Shown: positions 29,813-39,740, counted from the stretch's first letter. The stretch is 64,000 nt of DNA from Streptomyces sp. WAC 01529 (GCF_003945545.1 NZ_CP029617.1:1279001-1343000); one strand, 5' to 3'. Numbers and translations: made by a program. The notes: a model not told the origin generated them from the sequence alone.

Positions 29813-30973
29813 TCAGGTACGAGTGAGCCCGAACCGCGCCCGGAGCCCCGACCGTTCGTCCTCCGCGACCGAGGCCGCGCCGTCCGTCACCGTCTCGTAC
29901 ACCGCGAGGATGTCCGCGCCGACGGTCGACCAGTCGAAGCGCCGCACGTGCGCGCTGCCGCGCTCGCGCAGGCCCTCGCGGCGCTCGGGGTCGGCGAGGA
30001 GGCGCACCGCCGCCTTGGCGAGGGAGTCGGCGTCCTCGTTGCCGAACAGGTCGCCCGCCGCGCCCTGGTCGAGGACCTGGGCGAAGGCGTCGAGGTCGCT
30101 GGCGAGCACGGGCGCGCCGGCGGACATCGCCTCGACGAGGATGATCCCGAAACTCTCGCCGCCGGTGTTCGGAGCGACGTACAGGTCGACGCTGCGCAGC
30201 AGCCGCGCCTTGTCCTCGTCGCTGACCATGCCGAGGAACTCCACCCGGGAGCGGAGTTCGGCCGGGAGCGTGGCCACCGCCTCGTCCTCGTCGCCGCGTC
30301 CGGCGACCAGCAGGCGCGCGTTCGGCCGCTCGGCGAAGATCTGCGGCAACGCCTTCATCAGGACCGGCAGCCCCTTGCGGGGCTCGTCGATGCGGCCGAT
30401 GAAGCCGATCGTCTCGCCCTGCCACTCGGGCTTAGGCTCGGCCTTCGCGAAGAAGTCGACGTCGACGCCGTTGGGGATGACGACCGCGTCGCCGCCCAGG
30501 TGCTCCACGAACGTGCGGCGCGCGTACTCGCTCACGGCGATGCGGGCGCTGATCTTCTCCAGGGCGGGCTGGAGGATCGGGTAGGCGGCGACCATGGCCC
30601 GGGAGCGGGGGTTGGAGGTGTGGAACGTCGCGACGATCGGCCCCTGCGCCGCCCAGCACGCGAGCAGCCCGAGCGACGGCGAGGTCGGCTCGTGGATGTG
30701 GATGACGTCGAAAGTGCCGTCGTGCAGCCAGCGGCGGACCCGGGCGGCCGACAGGAAGCCGAAGTTGAGGCGCGCGACCGAGCCGTTGTAGGGCACGGGG
30801 ACGGCCCGGCCCGCCGAGACGACGTACGGCGGGAGCGGGGTCTCGTCGTCGGCCGGGGCCAGGACGGAGACCTCGTGTCCGAGGCGGATGAGGTGCTCCG
30901 CCAGATCGCGGATGTGGAACTGGACGCCGCCCGGCACGTCCCAGGAGTACGGGCAGACGATGCCGATCTTCAC
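29813..30973 (-). CDS. pimA: Phosphatidylinositol alpha-mannosyltransferase (PimA-type GT4)
   Basis: The 386-residue GT-B glycosyltransferase adds the first mannose to phosphatidylinositol from GDP-mannose on the cytoplasmic face. The N-terminal loop CPYSWDVPGGVQFHIRDLA, the VIHIHEPTSPSLGLLA segment, VIPNGVDVDFF, GFIGRIDEPRKGLPVL and the EX7E motif in GESFGIILVEA are all present. The GTG at 30973 overlaps the acyltransferase stop (GTGA). With pgsA and the acyltransferase it forms the conserved actinobacterial PIM operon, which gives a strong functional context. Confidence 0.95.
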   Translation of the reverse strand: MKIGIVCPYSWDVPGGVQFHIRDLAEHLIRLGHEVSVLAPADDETPLPPYVVSAGRAVPVPYNGSVARLNFGFLSAARVRRWLHDGTFDVIHIHEPTSPSLGLLACWAAQGPIVATFHTSNPRSRAMVAAYPILQPALEKISARIAVSEYARRTFVEHLGGDAVVIPNGVDVDFFAKAEPKPEWQGETIGFIGRIDEPRKGLPVLMKALPQIFAERPNARLLVAGRGDEDEAVATLPAELRSRVEFLGMVSDEDKARLLRSVDLYVAPNTGGESFGIILVEAMSAGAPVLASDLDAFAQVLDQGAAGDLFGNEDADSLAKAAVRLLADPERREGLRERGSAHVRRFDWSTVGADILAVYETVTDGAASVAEDERSGLRARFGLTRT

Positions 30974-31890
30974 GAGGGCTCCCCCGCCGCGGGGCCGCCG
31001 GGGCGGGGCTCCAGGTCGGCGAGCCACAGTCGCTGGAGCATGTGCCAGTCCTCCGGGTGGTCGGCGATGCCGGTGGCGAAGGCGTCTGCCAGCGCCTGCG
31101 TCATGACAGACGTCTTCTCGGCGCGGGTACCTGTCTCGGGGACGTCGACGGGCGGGTGGATCCGGCCCTTCATGACGGGCGTGCCGTCGTACCAGAGCGT
31201 CACGGGCAGCAACGCCGCGCCGGTGTGCTGGGCCAGCATGGCGGGTCCCGCGGGCATCCGGGCGGTGTCCCCGAAGAACTTCACCTCGACTCCGGAGGCC
31301 GACAGGTCGCGGTCGGCGACCAGGCAGATCAGGCCGCCCGCGCGCAGCCGCCGGGCGAGCGTGCCGAAGGCGGCGCCGCCGGTGTGCGGCAGGACCTCCA
31401 TGCCGAGGCTCTCGCGGTAGGCGACGAAGCGGTCGTAGAGCGTCTCGGGCTTGAGGCGCTCGGCGACGGTGGTGAAGGGGATCTCCAGCTTGGTGGTGAC
31501 CCAGGCGCCCGCGAGGTCCCAGTTGCCGAGGTGCGGCAGGGCGACGATGACGCCCTTGCCGGCGGCGAGTCCGTCGGTGAGGTGGTGCTGCCCCTCGACG
31601 TCGACGCCGTCCCTGATGCGCTCCCGGCTCCAGGAGGGCAGCCGGAAGGACTCCATCCAGTAGCGCAGGTAGGACCGCATGCCCGCCCTGGAGAGCTGGG
31701 CGAGCCGCTCCGGGGTGGCGTCGGGCACCACGCGCGCGAGGTTGGACTCCAGGCGCAGCACGCCCTTGCCGCGGCGCTTCCAGACCGCGTCGGCGATGGT
31801 CGTGCCGAGCCGCTGGGCGACCGGCTCGGGGAGCTTCTTGACGGTGCTCCAGCCGAGGCCGTACAGCGCGTCGGTGAGTCGGTCCCTCAC
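30970..31890 (-). CDS. Phosphatidylinositol mannoside acyltransferase (PatA-like)
   Basis: The 306-residue LpxL/HtrB-family acyltransferase probably transfers an acyl chain from acyl-CoA to the mannose of phosphatidylinositol mannoside. The family catalytic His and nearby residues are in VIVALPHLGNWDLAGAW, the second block is GLICLVADRDLSASG with downstream VKFFGDTARMPAGPA, and the final block is RIHPPVDVP. The GTG at 31890 overlaps the pgsA stop (GTGA). Its position between pgsA and pimA matches mycobacterial PatA context, which supports the specific function over lipid A type acylation, absent from Gram-positive cells. Confidence 0.92.
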   Translation of the reverse strand: MRDRLTDALYGLGWSTVKKLPEPVAQRLGTTIADAVWKRRGKGVLRLESNLARVVPDATPERLAQLSRAGMRSYLRYWMESFRLPSWSRERIRDGVDVEGQHHLTDGLAAGKGVIVALPHLGNWDLAGAWVTTKLEIPFTTVAERLKPETLYDRFVAYRESLGMEVLPHTGGAAFGTLARRLRAGGLICLVADRDLSASGVEVKFFGDTARMPAGPAMLAQHTGAALLPVTLWYDGTPVMKGRIHPPVDVPETGTRAEKTSVMTQALADAFATGIADHPEDWHMLQRLWLADLEPRPGGPAAGEPS

Positions 31891-32549
31891 TGCGCCGTCT
31901 CGCTCTCCTGGCCCGGGGCGGCGTCGGCCTCGGCGGCCTCGCGGCGCACGGTCACGACGCGCTGCACGAGGGTGACCAGGCTGCCGACCGCGACGATCCA
32001 CAGGGCGATGGGCAGCAGGACGTCGATGCCCGGGACGCCGAACTTGTGCAGCCCGGCGAGGCCCGCGGCGACCAGCGAGATCACCAGCCGCTCGGCGCGC
32101 TCCACCAGGCCGTTGACGGCCACGGGCAGGCCGATCGCCTCGCCGCGCGCCTTCGTGTAGGAGACGACCTGGCCGCTCGCCAGACAGAAGATGGAGACGG
32201 CGCAGAGGATGTTGTCGGCACCGGATCCGGCGTACCACAGGGCGAGGCCGCCGAAGATCGCGCTGTCGGCCACCCGGTCGAGCGTGGAGTCCAGGAAGGC
32301 GCCCCAGCGGCTGGAGCGGCCGAGCTGGCGGGCCATGTTGCCGTCGATCAGGTCCGAGAAGACGAACAGGGTGATGACGATCGTGCCCCAGAAGAACTCG
32401 CCACGGGGGAAGAAGACCAGCGCTCCCGCCACCACACCGGCCGTGCCGATGAAGGTGACCGCGTCGGGGCTGACCCCGCGGCGGATGAGAAACGCGGCGA
32501 ACGGTGTGAGGACACGCGTGAAGAATGCACGCGCGTACTTGTTCAGCAT
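31887..32549 (-). CDS. pgsA: Phosphatidylinositol phosphate synthase (CDP-alcohol phosphotransferase)
   Basis: The 220-residue integral membrane enzyme couples CDP-diacylglycerol to inositol phosphate. The CDP-alcohol phosphotransferase signature D-G-x2-A-R-x8-G-x3-D-x3-D is intact in DGNMARQLGRSSRWGAFLDS followed by TLDRVAD, near residues 65-90. About six hydrophobic helices are visible. The ATG at 32549 has a GGGAAGG ribosome-binding site. It heads the pgsA-patA-pimA operon, and this context favours phosphatidylinositol phosphate over phosphatidylglycerol phosphate synthesis. The 257 bases upstream are shared with a divergent EF-G-like gene. Confidence 0.93.
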   Translation of the reverse strand: MLNKYARAFFTRVLTPFAAFLIRRGVSPDAVTFIGTAGVVAGALVFFPRGEFFWGTIVITLFVFSDLIDGNMARQLGRSSRWGAFLDSTLDRVADSAIFGGLALWYAGSGADNILCAVSIFCLASGQVVSYTKARGEAIGLPVAVNGLVERAERLVISLVAAGLAGLHKFGVPGIDVLLPIALWIVAVGSLVTLVQRVVTVRREAAEADAAPGQESETAQ

Positions 32550-32806
32550 GGCCTTCCCGAGGGGTCGGTGCGCCGCGTGGCCCCGTTGGCCACCGGCCGA
32601 CCCATCGTAGTCACGCCCTTGACGCACCGGCTCGCCCCCTCACGATCGCGTACGACGTATGGACGCACCGTGACCCGAGTGGAAAGCTCGAAAGCACCAC
32701 GGGCGCCGTCGGAGCCGCCCCGCACCGGGCCCCAGCGCGTCCGCAGCAGCCAGCATCCCCGAGGGGGCTGAGCCTCCTCACCGTGCACGTGACCGGGAGG
32801 CAAGGC

Positions 32807-35014
32807 ATGGGCGACAAGGCGAACGCACACCCCGGAGCCGCCGGCAGGGCAGTGACGGCCGACCACCCCGCGTCCGTACGGAATGTGGTGCTGGTCGGCC
32901 ACAGCGGATCGGGCAAGACGACTCTGGTGGAGGCCCTCGCGCTGACCGCGGGGGCGGTGAATCGCGCGGGCCGCGTCGAGGACGGCACGGCCGTCTCCGA
33001 CTACGACGAGATCGAGCACCGGCAGCAGCGCTCGGTGCAGCTGTCCCTGGTGCCCCTCGAATGGGGCGGCATCAAGATCAATCTTCTGGACACCCCCGGA
33101 TACGCCGACTTCGTCGGGGAGCTGAGGGCCGGTCTGCGCGCCGCGGACGCGGCCCTCTTCGTCGTGTCGGCGGCGGAGGGCGCCGAGGGCGTCACCGGCG
33201 CGACGCGCATGGTGTGGGAGGAGTGCGCGGCGGTCGGCATGCCGCGGGCCATCGTGGTCACGCATCTGGAGTCGGCCCGCGCGGACTTCACCGTGATGAC
33301 GCGCAACTGCGCCGAGGCGTTCGGCGCCGACGACCCGGACGCCGTACTGCCGCTGTACCTGCCGCTCCACGGCGAGCAGGGCCCGGACGGGCACGCGCCG
33401 GTGACCGGCCTGATCGGGCTGCTCTCCCGGCGGGTCTACGACTACGCGTCGGGCGAGCGCAAGGAGTCCGAGCCGGGCGAGGACCAGCTGCCGCTGATCG
33501 AGGAGGCCCGCGACAAACTGATCGAGGGGATCATCGCCGAGAGCGAGGACGAGTCCCTCATGGACCGCTATCTCAGCGGTGAGGACATCGACTTCAAGAC
33601 ACTCGTGGACGACCTGGAGCGGGCCGTCGCGCGCGGCATCTTCCACCCCGTCCTCGCCGCCGCCCCGGCCGCGGAGGGCGCCCGCCAGGGCATCGGCACC
33701 GTCGAACTCCTGGAGCTGATCACGGGCGGCTTCCCCACCCCCCTCGAACACCCCGCGCCGGCCGTGACGACGCCGGGCGGCAAGGCCAGGCCCGCGCTCT
33801 CCTGCGACCCGGACGGCCCCCTGGCGGCCGAGGTCGTCAAGACCGCCTCCGACCCCTATGTCGGCCGGATCTCGCTCGTACGCGTCTTCTCCGGCACCCT
33901 GCGCCCCGACGAGACGGTGCACGTCTCCGGGCACGGCCTGGCGGACCGCGGCCACGAGGACCACGACGTCGACGAGCGCGTCGGCGCCCTGTCCTCCCCC
34001 TTCGGCAAGCAGCAGCGCACCCTCGGCCGGTGCGTGGCGGGCGACATCGCGTGCGTGGCCAAGCTGCACCGCGCGGAGACCGGCGACACCCTGTCGGCCA
34101 AGGACGACCCGCTCCTGATGGAGCCCTGGGACATGCCGGACCCGCTCCTTCCGCTCGCCATCCGGGCGCACAGCAAGGCGGACGAGGACAAGCTCTCGCA
34201 AGGCCTCTCGCGCCTGGTCGCCGAGGACCCGACGATGCGCCTGGAGCAGAACCAGGACACCCACCAGGTGGTCCTGTGGTGCCTGGGCGAGGCACACGCC
34301 GACGTGGCCCTGGAGCGGCTGCGCGGCCGGTACGGCGTCCAGGTCGACGTCGTGCCGCACCGGGTGTCCCTGCGGGAGACGTTCGCGGGCAGGTCGGTGG
34401 GGCGCGGACGCCATGTGAAGCAGTCCGGCGGCCACGGCCAGTACGCGATCTGCGAGATCGAGGTGGAACCGCTGCCCGGCGGCAGCGGCATCGAGTTCGT
34501 CGACAAGGTGGTCGGTGGCGCGATCCCCCGCCAGTTCATCCCCTCCGTCGAGAAGGGCGTACGGGCGCAGGCGGCGAAGGGCGTCGCCGCCGGGTACGCG
34601 CTCATCGACGTACGCGTCACCCTCCTCGACGGCAAGGCGCACTCGGTGGACTCCTCCGACGCCGCGTTCCAGACGGCGGGCGCGCTCGCGCTGCGCGAGG
34701 CGGCGGCCGGGGCCAGGATCCACCTGCTCGAACCGGTCGCGGAGGTGCGGGTGCTGGTCGGCGACGACCATGTCGGCGCGGTGATGAGCGATCTGTCGGG
34801 CCGCCGCGGCCGGGTGGTCGGCACCGAGCAGGCGCCCGGCGGACGCACGCTCGTACGGGCCGAGGTCCCCGAGATCGAGATCGGCCGGTACGCGGTGGAC
34901 CTGCGGTCCCTCTCCCAGGGCACCGGACGCTTCAGCCGGGCGTACGCCCGTCATGAGCCGATGCCCCCGCAGCTGTCGGAGCGCGTACGCGAACAGGCGC
35001 GGGCCGCCTCCTAG
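32807..35014 (+). CDS. Elongation factor G-like protein EF-G2
   Basis: The 735-residue translational GTPase paralogue has the full EF-G domain plan. The P-loop VGHSGSGKTTL is at about residues 30-40 and G3 DTPGYADF near 95. G4, normally NKxD, reads VVTHLESARADF near 151, so the guanine-recognition motif is degenerate. Domain II, III, IV (QSGGHGQYAICEIEVEP) and V (VLVGDDHVGAVMSDLSGRRG) are recognisable. The canonical fusA is expected in the str operon elsewhere, so this is an accessory EF-G. The ATG at 32807 has GGGAGG seven bases upstream. Role is unknown; in other bacteria EF-G paralogues act in recycling or tetracycline-like protection. Confidence 0.92.
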   Translation: MGDKANAHPGAAGRAVTADHPASVRNVVLVGHSGSGKTTLVEALALTAGAVNRAGRVEDGTAVSDYDEIEHRQQRSVQLSLVPLEWGGIKINLLDTPGYADFVGELRAGLRAADAALFVVSAAEGAEGVTGATRMVWEECAAVGMPRAIVVTHLESARADFTVMTRNCAEAFGADDPDAVLPLYLPLHGEQGPDGHAPVTGLIGLLSRRVYDYASGERKESEPGEDQLPLIEEARDKLIEGIIAESEDESLMDRYLSGEDIDFKTLVDDLERAVARGIFHPVLAAAPAAEGARQGIGTVELLELITGGFPTPLEHPAPAVTTPGGKARPALSCDPDGPLAAEVVKTASDPYVGRISLVRVFSGTLRPDETVHVSGHGLADRGHEDHDVDERVGALSSPFGKQQRTLGRCVAGDIACVAKLHRAETGDTLSAKDDPLLMEPWDMPDPLLPLAIRAHSKADEDKLSQGLSRLVAEDPTMRLEQNQDTHQVVLWCLGEAHADVALERLRGRYGVQVDVVPHRVSLRETFAGRSVGRGRHVKQSGGHGQYAICEIEVEPLPGGSGIEFVDKVVGGAIPRQFIPSVEKGVRAQAAKGVAAGYALIDVRVTLLDGKAHSVDSSDAAFQTAGALALREAAAGARIHLLEPVAEVRVLVGDDHVGAVMSDLSGRRGRVVGTEQAPGGRTLVRAEVPEIEIGRYAVDLRSLSQGTGRFSRAYARHEPMPPQLSERVREQARAAS

Positions 35015-35208
35015 TTGAACCGGCGTACGAGCGCCGCCCGCCCCGGCACCCGAGGGCGGGCGGCGCACCGGGCGCCCCCTGCCGGATGTCGGTGCTCCCC
35101 GATACGCTGATGACCTGATCAACGGATGTGCCGGACGGCAACAGGTGTGCCGGACAAGGAAGTCGGGAAGAGCCGCGGCAGCGAAGGCGTCGCGGCGAGG
35201 GGGCGGCA

Positions 35209-36864
35209 GTGGCGGACGATGGATTCGACTTCAGGCCCGGGGCCCAGGTCCCGCTCTCGGGCGCCGCGGGGCAGACCGCGGCGACGCACGCCCTGGCGTC
35301 GGCCGCGTATCGCGACGGGGACGTCGAGGAGATCCTGAAGGCCAACACCGAGTGGCACAAGTCCGTGGTGGTGCCCGGCATGTGGTCACTGTTCAAGCCG
35401 AGCCTGGGCGAGGCGTTCGCGCGGACCGTGCAGGTGCGGATGCTCGGTGGCGGCCGCAAGCCGCTCATCCAGTCCTTCGGGACCGAGCCGCAGTCCGTCG
35501 TCGAGCACTGCCTGGCGGCGAGCCGCATCCGCAAGGAGCGCGACAGCTGGCTCACGGCCGTGATGGTCCTGTGCGGCCTGCTCTTCCTGCCCGGCCTGAT
35601 CGTCTGGCTGCTCGTCTTCACCATCAGACGGCAAGTCGCCAAGAACGAGAACAAGCGCGCGGGCGCCCTCGCCACGGCCGTCCTGGTCGCCATGGGCATG
35701 CTGGCCGCCCTCGCCCTGCTCAAGCTGCCCTTCGACGGCTTCTGGGCGTGGTATCTGCGGGCGGCGATCGTGCTGCCCGTGGTGGGCTGGTTCTGGGCCA
35801 AGCAGATCGCCGAGCGCACGGCCAGGGACATGCGCGAGCGCTGGGCGAGCCTGCTGTCGGGCGGCGGCATCGGGGCCAAGATCCCCGAGGCCGTGCCGGG
35901 CAGCCCCGGCGAGACGGCCGCCGAGCGGCTGCGCCAAGGGCTCGCCAGACTCTCCGCCGAGCAGCAGAGCAACTCCGTCTTCTACGCCGGGCCCAAGGGC
36001 ATATTGGGCATGGGCACGCGCTGGGGCAGCTGGCAGCTGGCCGAGGAGCTGGTGCCCGCCGAGGACGGCAAGGACATCCACCCCTTCCGCAGCTGGGACG
36101 TCATACGGGCGGTGCACGACCAGCTCCGCATGCTGGAGCGCGGCCCGCTGCACACCGGCGGCTTCCCCACCCCGTCGATAAACCACTGGATCGTCTCCCC
36201 GATCGGGGAGAACGCCAAGGCGGTGGCCCGCCCCACCGGCACGGACGTCGACGCCTTCCAGATCCGCGGCCATGAGATACAGCGGATCTGCAACGAACAG
36301 CAGTTCGGCAGCGGCGACCGGCACTACCTGGGCGTGCAGTTCACGCTCTGGGACGGCCAGTTGGTCATCACGATGCTCATCACGGTGACCGTGCTGCACG
36401 AGACGTTGCGCATCGAGGTCACCGGCCACGCTCTGGGCCCCGTGCACCCCCTGTTCACCAGCAAGCCCGCGCCGAAGACGAAGACGGTCGCCAAGCCCAT
36501 CAAGTTCTGGGAGACGGTCGACCGCAATCTGCCGCTGGTCGACGCCGACGAGGTGGTGCGCCTCGCCGTCCGCGCCCCCTTCACCTGGTATCCGCCGCTC
36601 CTGGACCACCTCGGCGGCAAGCTGGTCCTGCCCGAGCCCTTCGGCCTGCGGCACGCCTGGGCCGACAAGCCGTGGCGGCACCGCTTCATGGCCGACGACG
36701 CGCTGCGCGCCGCCACGCCCGTGCTGCGCGTGGTGCACCAGGCGGCGATCAAGGTCCTCGCGGAGAACGGCGTCAACACCGAGAAGTTCGGCGCGCGTTC
36801 GGGCTTCCTCAGCGGGGCGGTCCAGGACCCGATGCCGAGGAAGGCGGACGTGTACGACGCGTAA
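35209..36864 (+). CDS. Conserved Streptomyces membrane protein of unknown function
   Basis: The 551-residue protein has three hydrophobic helices between about residues 118 and 205 (VMVLCGLLFLPGLIVWLLVF, ATAVLVAMGMLAALALL and AAIVLPVVGWFWAKQ). The ~110 N-terminal residues and the ~345 C-terminal residues are soluble. A further hydrophobic segment near 385 (LVITMLITVTVLHETLRIEV) may be buried strand rather than membrane. I recognise no catalytic motif. The GTG at 35209 has GAGGGGGC upstream. It lies between the EF-G2 gene and a convergent HIT gene. It is real by length, codon bias and start signals, but I assign no role. Confidence 0.85.
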   Translation: MADDGFDFRPGAQVPLSGAAGQTAATHALASAAYRDGDVEEILKANTEWHKSVVVPGMWSLFKPSLGEAFARTVQVRMLGGGRKPLIQSFGTEPQSVVEHCLAASRIRKERDSWLTAVMVLCGLLFLPGLIVWLLVFTIRRQVAKNENKRAGALATAVLVAMGMLAALALLKLPFDGFWAWYLRAAIVLPVVGWFWAKQIAERTARDMRERWASLLSGGGIGAKIPEAVPGSPGETAAERLRQGLARLSAEQQSNSVFYAGPKGILGMGTRWGSWQLAEELVPAEDGKDIHPFRSWDVIRAVHDQLRMLERGPLHTGGFPTPSINHWIVSPIGENAKAVARPTGTDVDAFQIRGHEIQRICNEQQFGSGDRHYLGVQFTLWDGQLVITMLITVTVLHETLRIEVTGHALGPVHPLFTSKPAPKTKTVAKPIKFWETVDRNLPLVDADEVVRLAVRAPFTWYPPLLDHLGGKLVLPEPFGLRHAWADKPWRHRFMADDALRAATPVLRVVHQAAIKVLAENGVNTEKFGARSGFLSGAVQDPMPRKADVYDA

Positions 36865-36904
36865 GGACTCCGTCCGGGGCCGTGGTGACATCCGCGGGTC
36901 GTCC

Positions 36905-36955
36905 GTGGCCGGTCGCGCAGTTCCCCGCGCCCCTTCCGGGGCGCGGGAGCGCCGG
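36905..36955. repeat. Intergenic repeat (gcgcagttccccgcgcccctt family), hairpin terminator
   Basis: This copy of a dispersed repeat lies between the convergent membrane-protein and HIT genes. It contains ggtcgcgcagttccccgcg and a 10-bp hairpin at 36924-36947 (cccgcgcccc, loop TTCC). Related copies are at 54473-54676 (three tandem) and 57147-57236. It probably works as a bidirectional terminator. Confidence 0.75.
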
Positions 36956-36964
36956 AGCCAGAAG

Positions 36965-37513
36965 CTAGCTCGCGGGCCAGACGTCCGCGAGCATCTTGCG
37001 GGTGTCGGCGAGCAGCTGCGGCAGCACCTTCGTGTGGCCGACGACCGGCATGAAGTTGGTGTCGCCGCCCCAGCGCGGCACGACGTGCTGGTGCAGATGC
37101 GCGGCGATGCCGGCGCCCGCGACCGCTCCCTGGTTCATGCCGATGTTGAAGCCGTGCGCGCCGGACGCGCTGCGCAGGGCCGTCATCGCCTGCTTGGTCA
37201 GCTCGCCCAGCTCGGCGGTCTCGGGGCCGGTCAGGTCGGTGTAGTCGGCGACGTGGCGGTAGGGGACGACCATCAGGTGGCCGCCGTTGTACGGGTAGAG
37301 GTTCAGCACCGCGTACACCTGCTCGCCGCGCGCGATCACCAGGCCGTCCTCGTCGGACTTGGCCGGGATGGAGCAGAAGGGGCAGCCGTCGTCGGCCCCC
37401 GGTCCCGTGGGCTTGTTCTCGCCCTGGATGTACGCCATCCGGTGGGGCGTCCACAGGCGCTGGAACGCGTCCTGCGTACCCACTCCGATCTGCTGCTCCG
37501 GCTCACTCGTCAT
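36965..37513 (-). CDS. HIT family nucleotide hydrolase/transferase
   Basis: The 182-residue protein carries the histidine triad HLHQHVVPRWGGD near residue 146, the Cys pair CPFCSIPAK typical of Fhit/Ap4A-type bacterial HIT proteins, and the YNGGHLMVVPYRHVADY strand block. HIT proteins hydrolyse or phosphorylyse dinucleoside polyphosphates such as Ap4A; in actinobacteria some are Ap4A phosphorylases, a possible role here. The ATG at 37513 was chosen; an in-frame ATG at 37525 is also possible, and neither has ideal spacing from GGGGA. It is downstream of thrS on the same strand, separated by a hairpin. Confidence 0.93.
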   Translation of the reverse strand: MTSEPEQQIGVGTQDAFQRLWTPHRMAYIQGENKPTGPGADDGCPFCSIPAKSDEDGLVIARGEQVYAVLNLYPYNGGHLMVVPYRHVADYTDLTGPETAELGELTKQAMTALRSASGAHGFNIGMNQGAVAGAGIAAHLHQHVVPRWGGDTNFMPVVGHTKVLPQLLADTRKMLADVWPAS

Positions 37514-37545
37514 GGTGGTCAGCATATTCCCCGGGGAGTACGCGA

Positions 37546-37577
37546 CGAGGGGCGGCCCCGAACGGGACCGCCCCTCG
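37546..37577 (-). terminator. Terminator downstream of thrS
   Basis: A 15-bp stem with one G-T type mismatch (cgaggggcggccccg against cgggaccgcccctcg) and a two-base AA apex lies 26 bases past the thrS stop and just before the HIT gene. Confidence 0.7.
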
Positions 37578-37602
37578 CCTCCCCGCGCCCGCGGGGACCA
37601 CG

Positions 37603-39582
37603 TCACACCTGCGCGCGGCGCTCCACCACGTCGACGAGCTTCGCGATCGCCTCGTCACGGGCGATCCCGTTCTCCTGCGACCCGTCCCGGTAGCGGAACG
37701 ACACCGAGCCCGCGTTCATGTCGTCGTCGCCGACGATCACCATGAACGGCACCTTGCTCCGCTGCGCGTTGCGGATCTTCTTCTGCATGCGGTCCGACGA
37801 GGCGTCGACCTCGACCCGCAGCCCGTGCTTCCGCGCCTCCTCGGCGAACTCCTGGAGGTAGGGCACGTGCGCGTCGCCGACCGGGATCCCGATCGCCTGC
37901 ACCGGGGCGAGCCACGCCGGGAACGCGCCCGCGTAGTGCTCCAGGAGCACGCCGAAGAACCGCTCGATCGAACCGAACAGCGCGCGGTGCAGCATGACGG
38001 GCTGCTGCTTGGAGCCGTCCGCCGAGGTGTACTCCAGGCCGAACCGCTTGGGCTGGTTGAAGTCGACCTGGAGGGTCGACATCTGCCAGGACCGCCCGAT
38101 CGCGTCCTTCGCCTGCACCGAGATCTTCGGGCCGTAGTACGCGGCGCCGCCCGGGTCCGGCACCAGCGGGAGGCCCTGCTTCTCGGCCGCCTGGCGCAGC
38201 GCCTCGGTGGCCTCCGCCCAGTCCTCGTCGGAGCCGATGAACTTGTCGGAGTCGTCGCGGGTGGACAGCTCCAGCTCGAACTCGTTCAGGCCGTAGTCGC
38301 GCAGCAGGTCGAGCACGAAGGTGAGGAGCTGGTCCAGCTCCTCGGGCATCTGCTCCTTGGTGCAGTAGATGTGCGAGTCGTCCTGCGTGAAGCCGCGCGA
38401 GCGGGTCAGGCCGTGCACGACGCCCGACTTCTCGTAGCGGTAGACCGTGCCGAACTCGAAGAGCCGCAGGGGCAGTTCGCGGTAGGAGCGGCCGCGCGAC
38501 TTGAAGATGAGGTTGTGCATGGGGCAGTTCATCGCCTTCAGGCGGTAGTTCTGCCCGTCGAACTCGATCGGCGGGAACATGCCCTCGGCGTAGTGCGGAA
38601 GGTGCCCGGAGATCTCGAAGAGCTGCTCCTTCGAGATGTGCGGGGTGTTCACGAACTCGTAGCCCGAGTCCTCGTGCCGCTTGCGGGAGTAGTCCTCCAT
38701 CACCTTGCGGATCACGCCGCCCTTGGGGTGGAAGACCGCGAGACCCGGGCCGATCTCCTCCGGGAAGGAGAAGAGGTCCAGCTCGGAGCCGAGCTTGCGG
38801 TGGTCGCGCTTCTCGGCCTCGGCGAGGAACTCCAGGTGCGCCTTCAGCTCGTCCTTCGACGGCCACGCGGTGCCGTAGATGCGCTGGAGCTGGGGGTTCT
38901 TCTCGCTGCCGCGCCAGTAGGCGGCGGCGGAGCGCATCAGCTTGAACGCGGGGATGTTCCGGGTGGTGGGCAGGTGCGGGCCTCGGCAGAGGTCCTTCCA
39001 GCACAGCTCGCCGGTCTTGGCGTCGATGTTGTCGTAGATGGTCAGCTCGCCGGCGCCGACCTCGGCGTCCGCGCCGTCGGCGGCGTTCGCCGCGTTGCCC
39101 TTGAGGCCGATCAGCTCCAGCTTGTACGGCTCGTCGGCCAGCTCGACGCGGGCGTCGTCGTCGTTGGTGACGCGGCGCGAGAAGCGCTGGCCCCGCTTCT
39201 GGATCTCCTGCATCTTCTTCTCGATGCGCTTGAGGTCCTCGGGGGTGAAGGGCTCCTTGACGTCGAAGTCGTAGTAGAAGCCGTCCCGGATGGGCGGGCC
39301 GATGCCCAGCTTGGCGTCGGGGTACAGCTCCTGCACGGCCTGCGCCATGACGTGCGCGGTCGAGTGGCGCAGGATGTTCAGGCCGTCCTCGGAGGAGATC
39401 TCGACGGGCTCGATCTCGTCGCCGTCGGCCACGGCGTACGCCAGGTCCTTCAGCTCGCCGGCCACGCGGGCGGCGACGATGGTGCGCTCACCGGCGAAGA
39501 GCTCGGCCGCCGTAGTGCCCGTCGTCACCACGCGCTCTTCCCGCTCGGAATCGCGTTGGATGATCACACGGACGTCTGACAC
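37603..39582 (-). CDS. thrS: Threonyl-tRNA synthetase
   Basis: The 659-residue class II synthetase charges tRNA-Thr. It has an N-terminal TGS domain ([17 protein letters not shown]), the N2 editing domain with [20 protein letters not shown] and GFYYDFDV, the catalytic core with the zinc-ligand Cys in [13 protein letters not shown] and the [15 protein letters not shown] block, motif 3 in [15 protein letters not shown] and a C-terminal anticodon-binding domain ([14 protein letters not shown]). Length is typical. No T-box structure is evident in the 158 bases upstream, which instead hold a short tandem repeat. Confidence 0.98.
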   Translation of the reverse strand: MSDVRVIIQRDSEREERVVTTGTTAAELFAGERTIVAARVAGELKDLAYAVADGDEIEPVEISSEDGLNILRHSTAHVMAQAVQELYPDAKLGIGPPIRDGFYYDFDVKEPFTPEDLKRIEKKMQEIQKRGQRFSRRVTNDDDARVELADEPYKLELIGLKGNAANAADGADAEVGAGELTIYDNIDAKTGELCWKDLCRGPHLPTTRNIPAFKLMRSAAAYWRGSEKNPQLQRIYGTAWPSKDELKAHLEFLAEAEKRDHRKLGSELDLFSFPEEIGPGLAVFHPKGGVIRKVMEDYSRKRHEDSGYEFVNTPHISKEQLFEISGHLPHYAEGMFPPIEFDGQNYRLKAMNCPMHNLIFKSRGRSYRELPLRLFEFGTVYRYEKSGVVHGLTRSRGFTQDDSHIYCTKEQMPEELDQLLTFVLDLLRDYGLNEFELELSTRDDSDKFIGSDEDWAEATEALRQAAEKQGLPLVPDPGGAAYYGPKISVQAKDAIGRSWQMSTLQVDFNQPKRFGLEYTSADGSKQQPVMLHRALFGSIERFFGVLLEHYAGAFPAWLAPVQAIGIPVGDAHVPYLQEFAEEARKHGLRVEVDASSDRMQKKIRNAQRSKVPFMVIVGDDDMNAGSVSFRYRDGSQENGIARDEAIAKLVDVVERRAQV

Positions 39583-39680
39583 CGGTCTCTCCTTGCAGAA
39601 GGGGGTGCGGCGCTTTCTGATGCGCGCGCACTAGGGATCGTACCGAGCCGGGGGTGTCCGCCGCGAAACGGTTATCCCCG

Positions 39681-39724
39681 GCCACCCGGAAGCGGCACCC
39701 GAAGCGCCACCCGGAAGCGGCCCC
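39681..39724. repeat. Short tandem GC-rich repeat upstream of thrS
   Basis: Three imperfect copies of a 12-14 base unit (gccacccggaagcg, gcacccgaagcg, ccacccggaagcg) lie between thrS and the upstream gene's stop. No gene is present here. Confidence 0.6.
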
Positions 39725-39740
39725 TTCGCCCCGCCCCCGC

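Noticed and set aside
39583..39740. T-box leader upstream of thrS
   Set aside because: No T-box consensus (TGGNACCGCG-like) or terminator/antiterminator pair is visible, and actinobacterial T-boxes are mostly on ileS.
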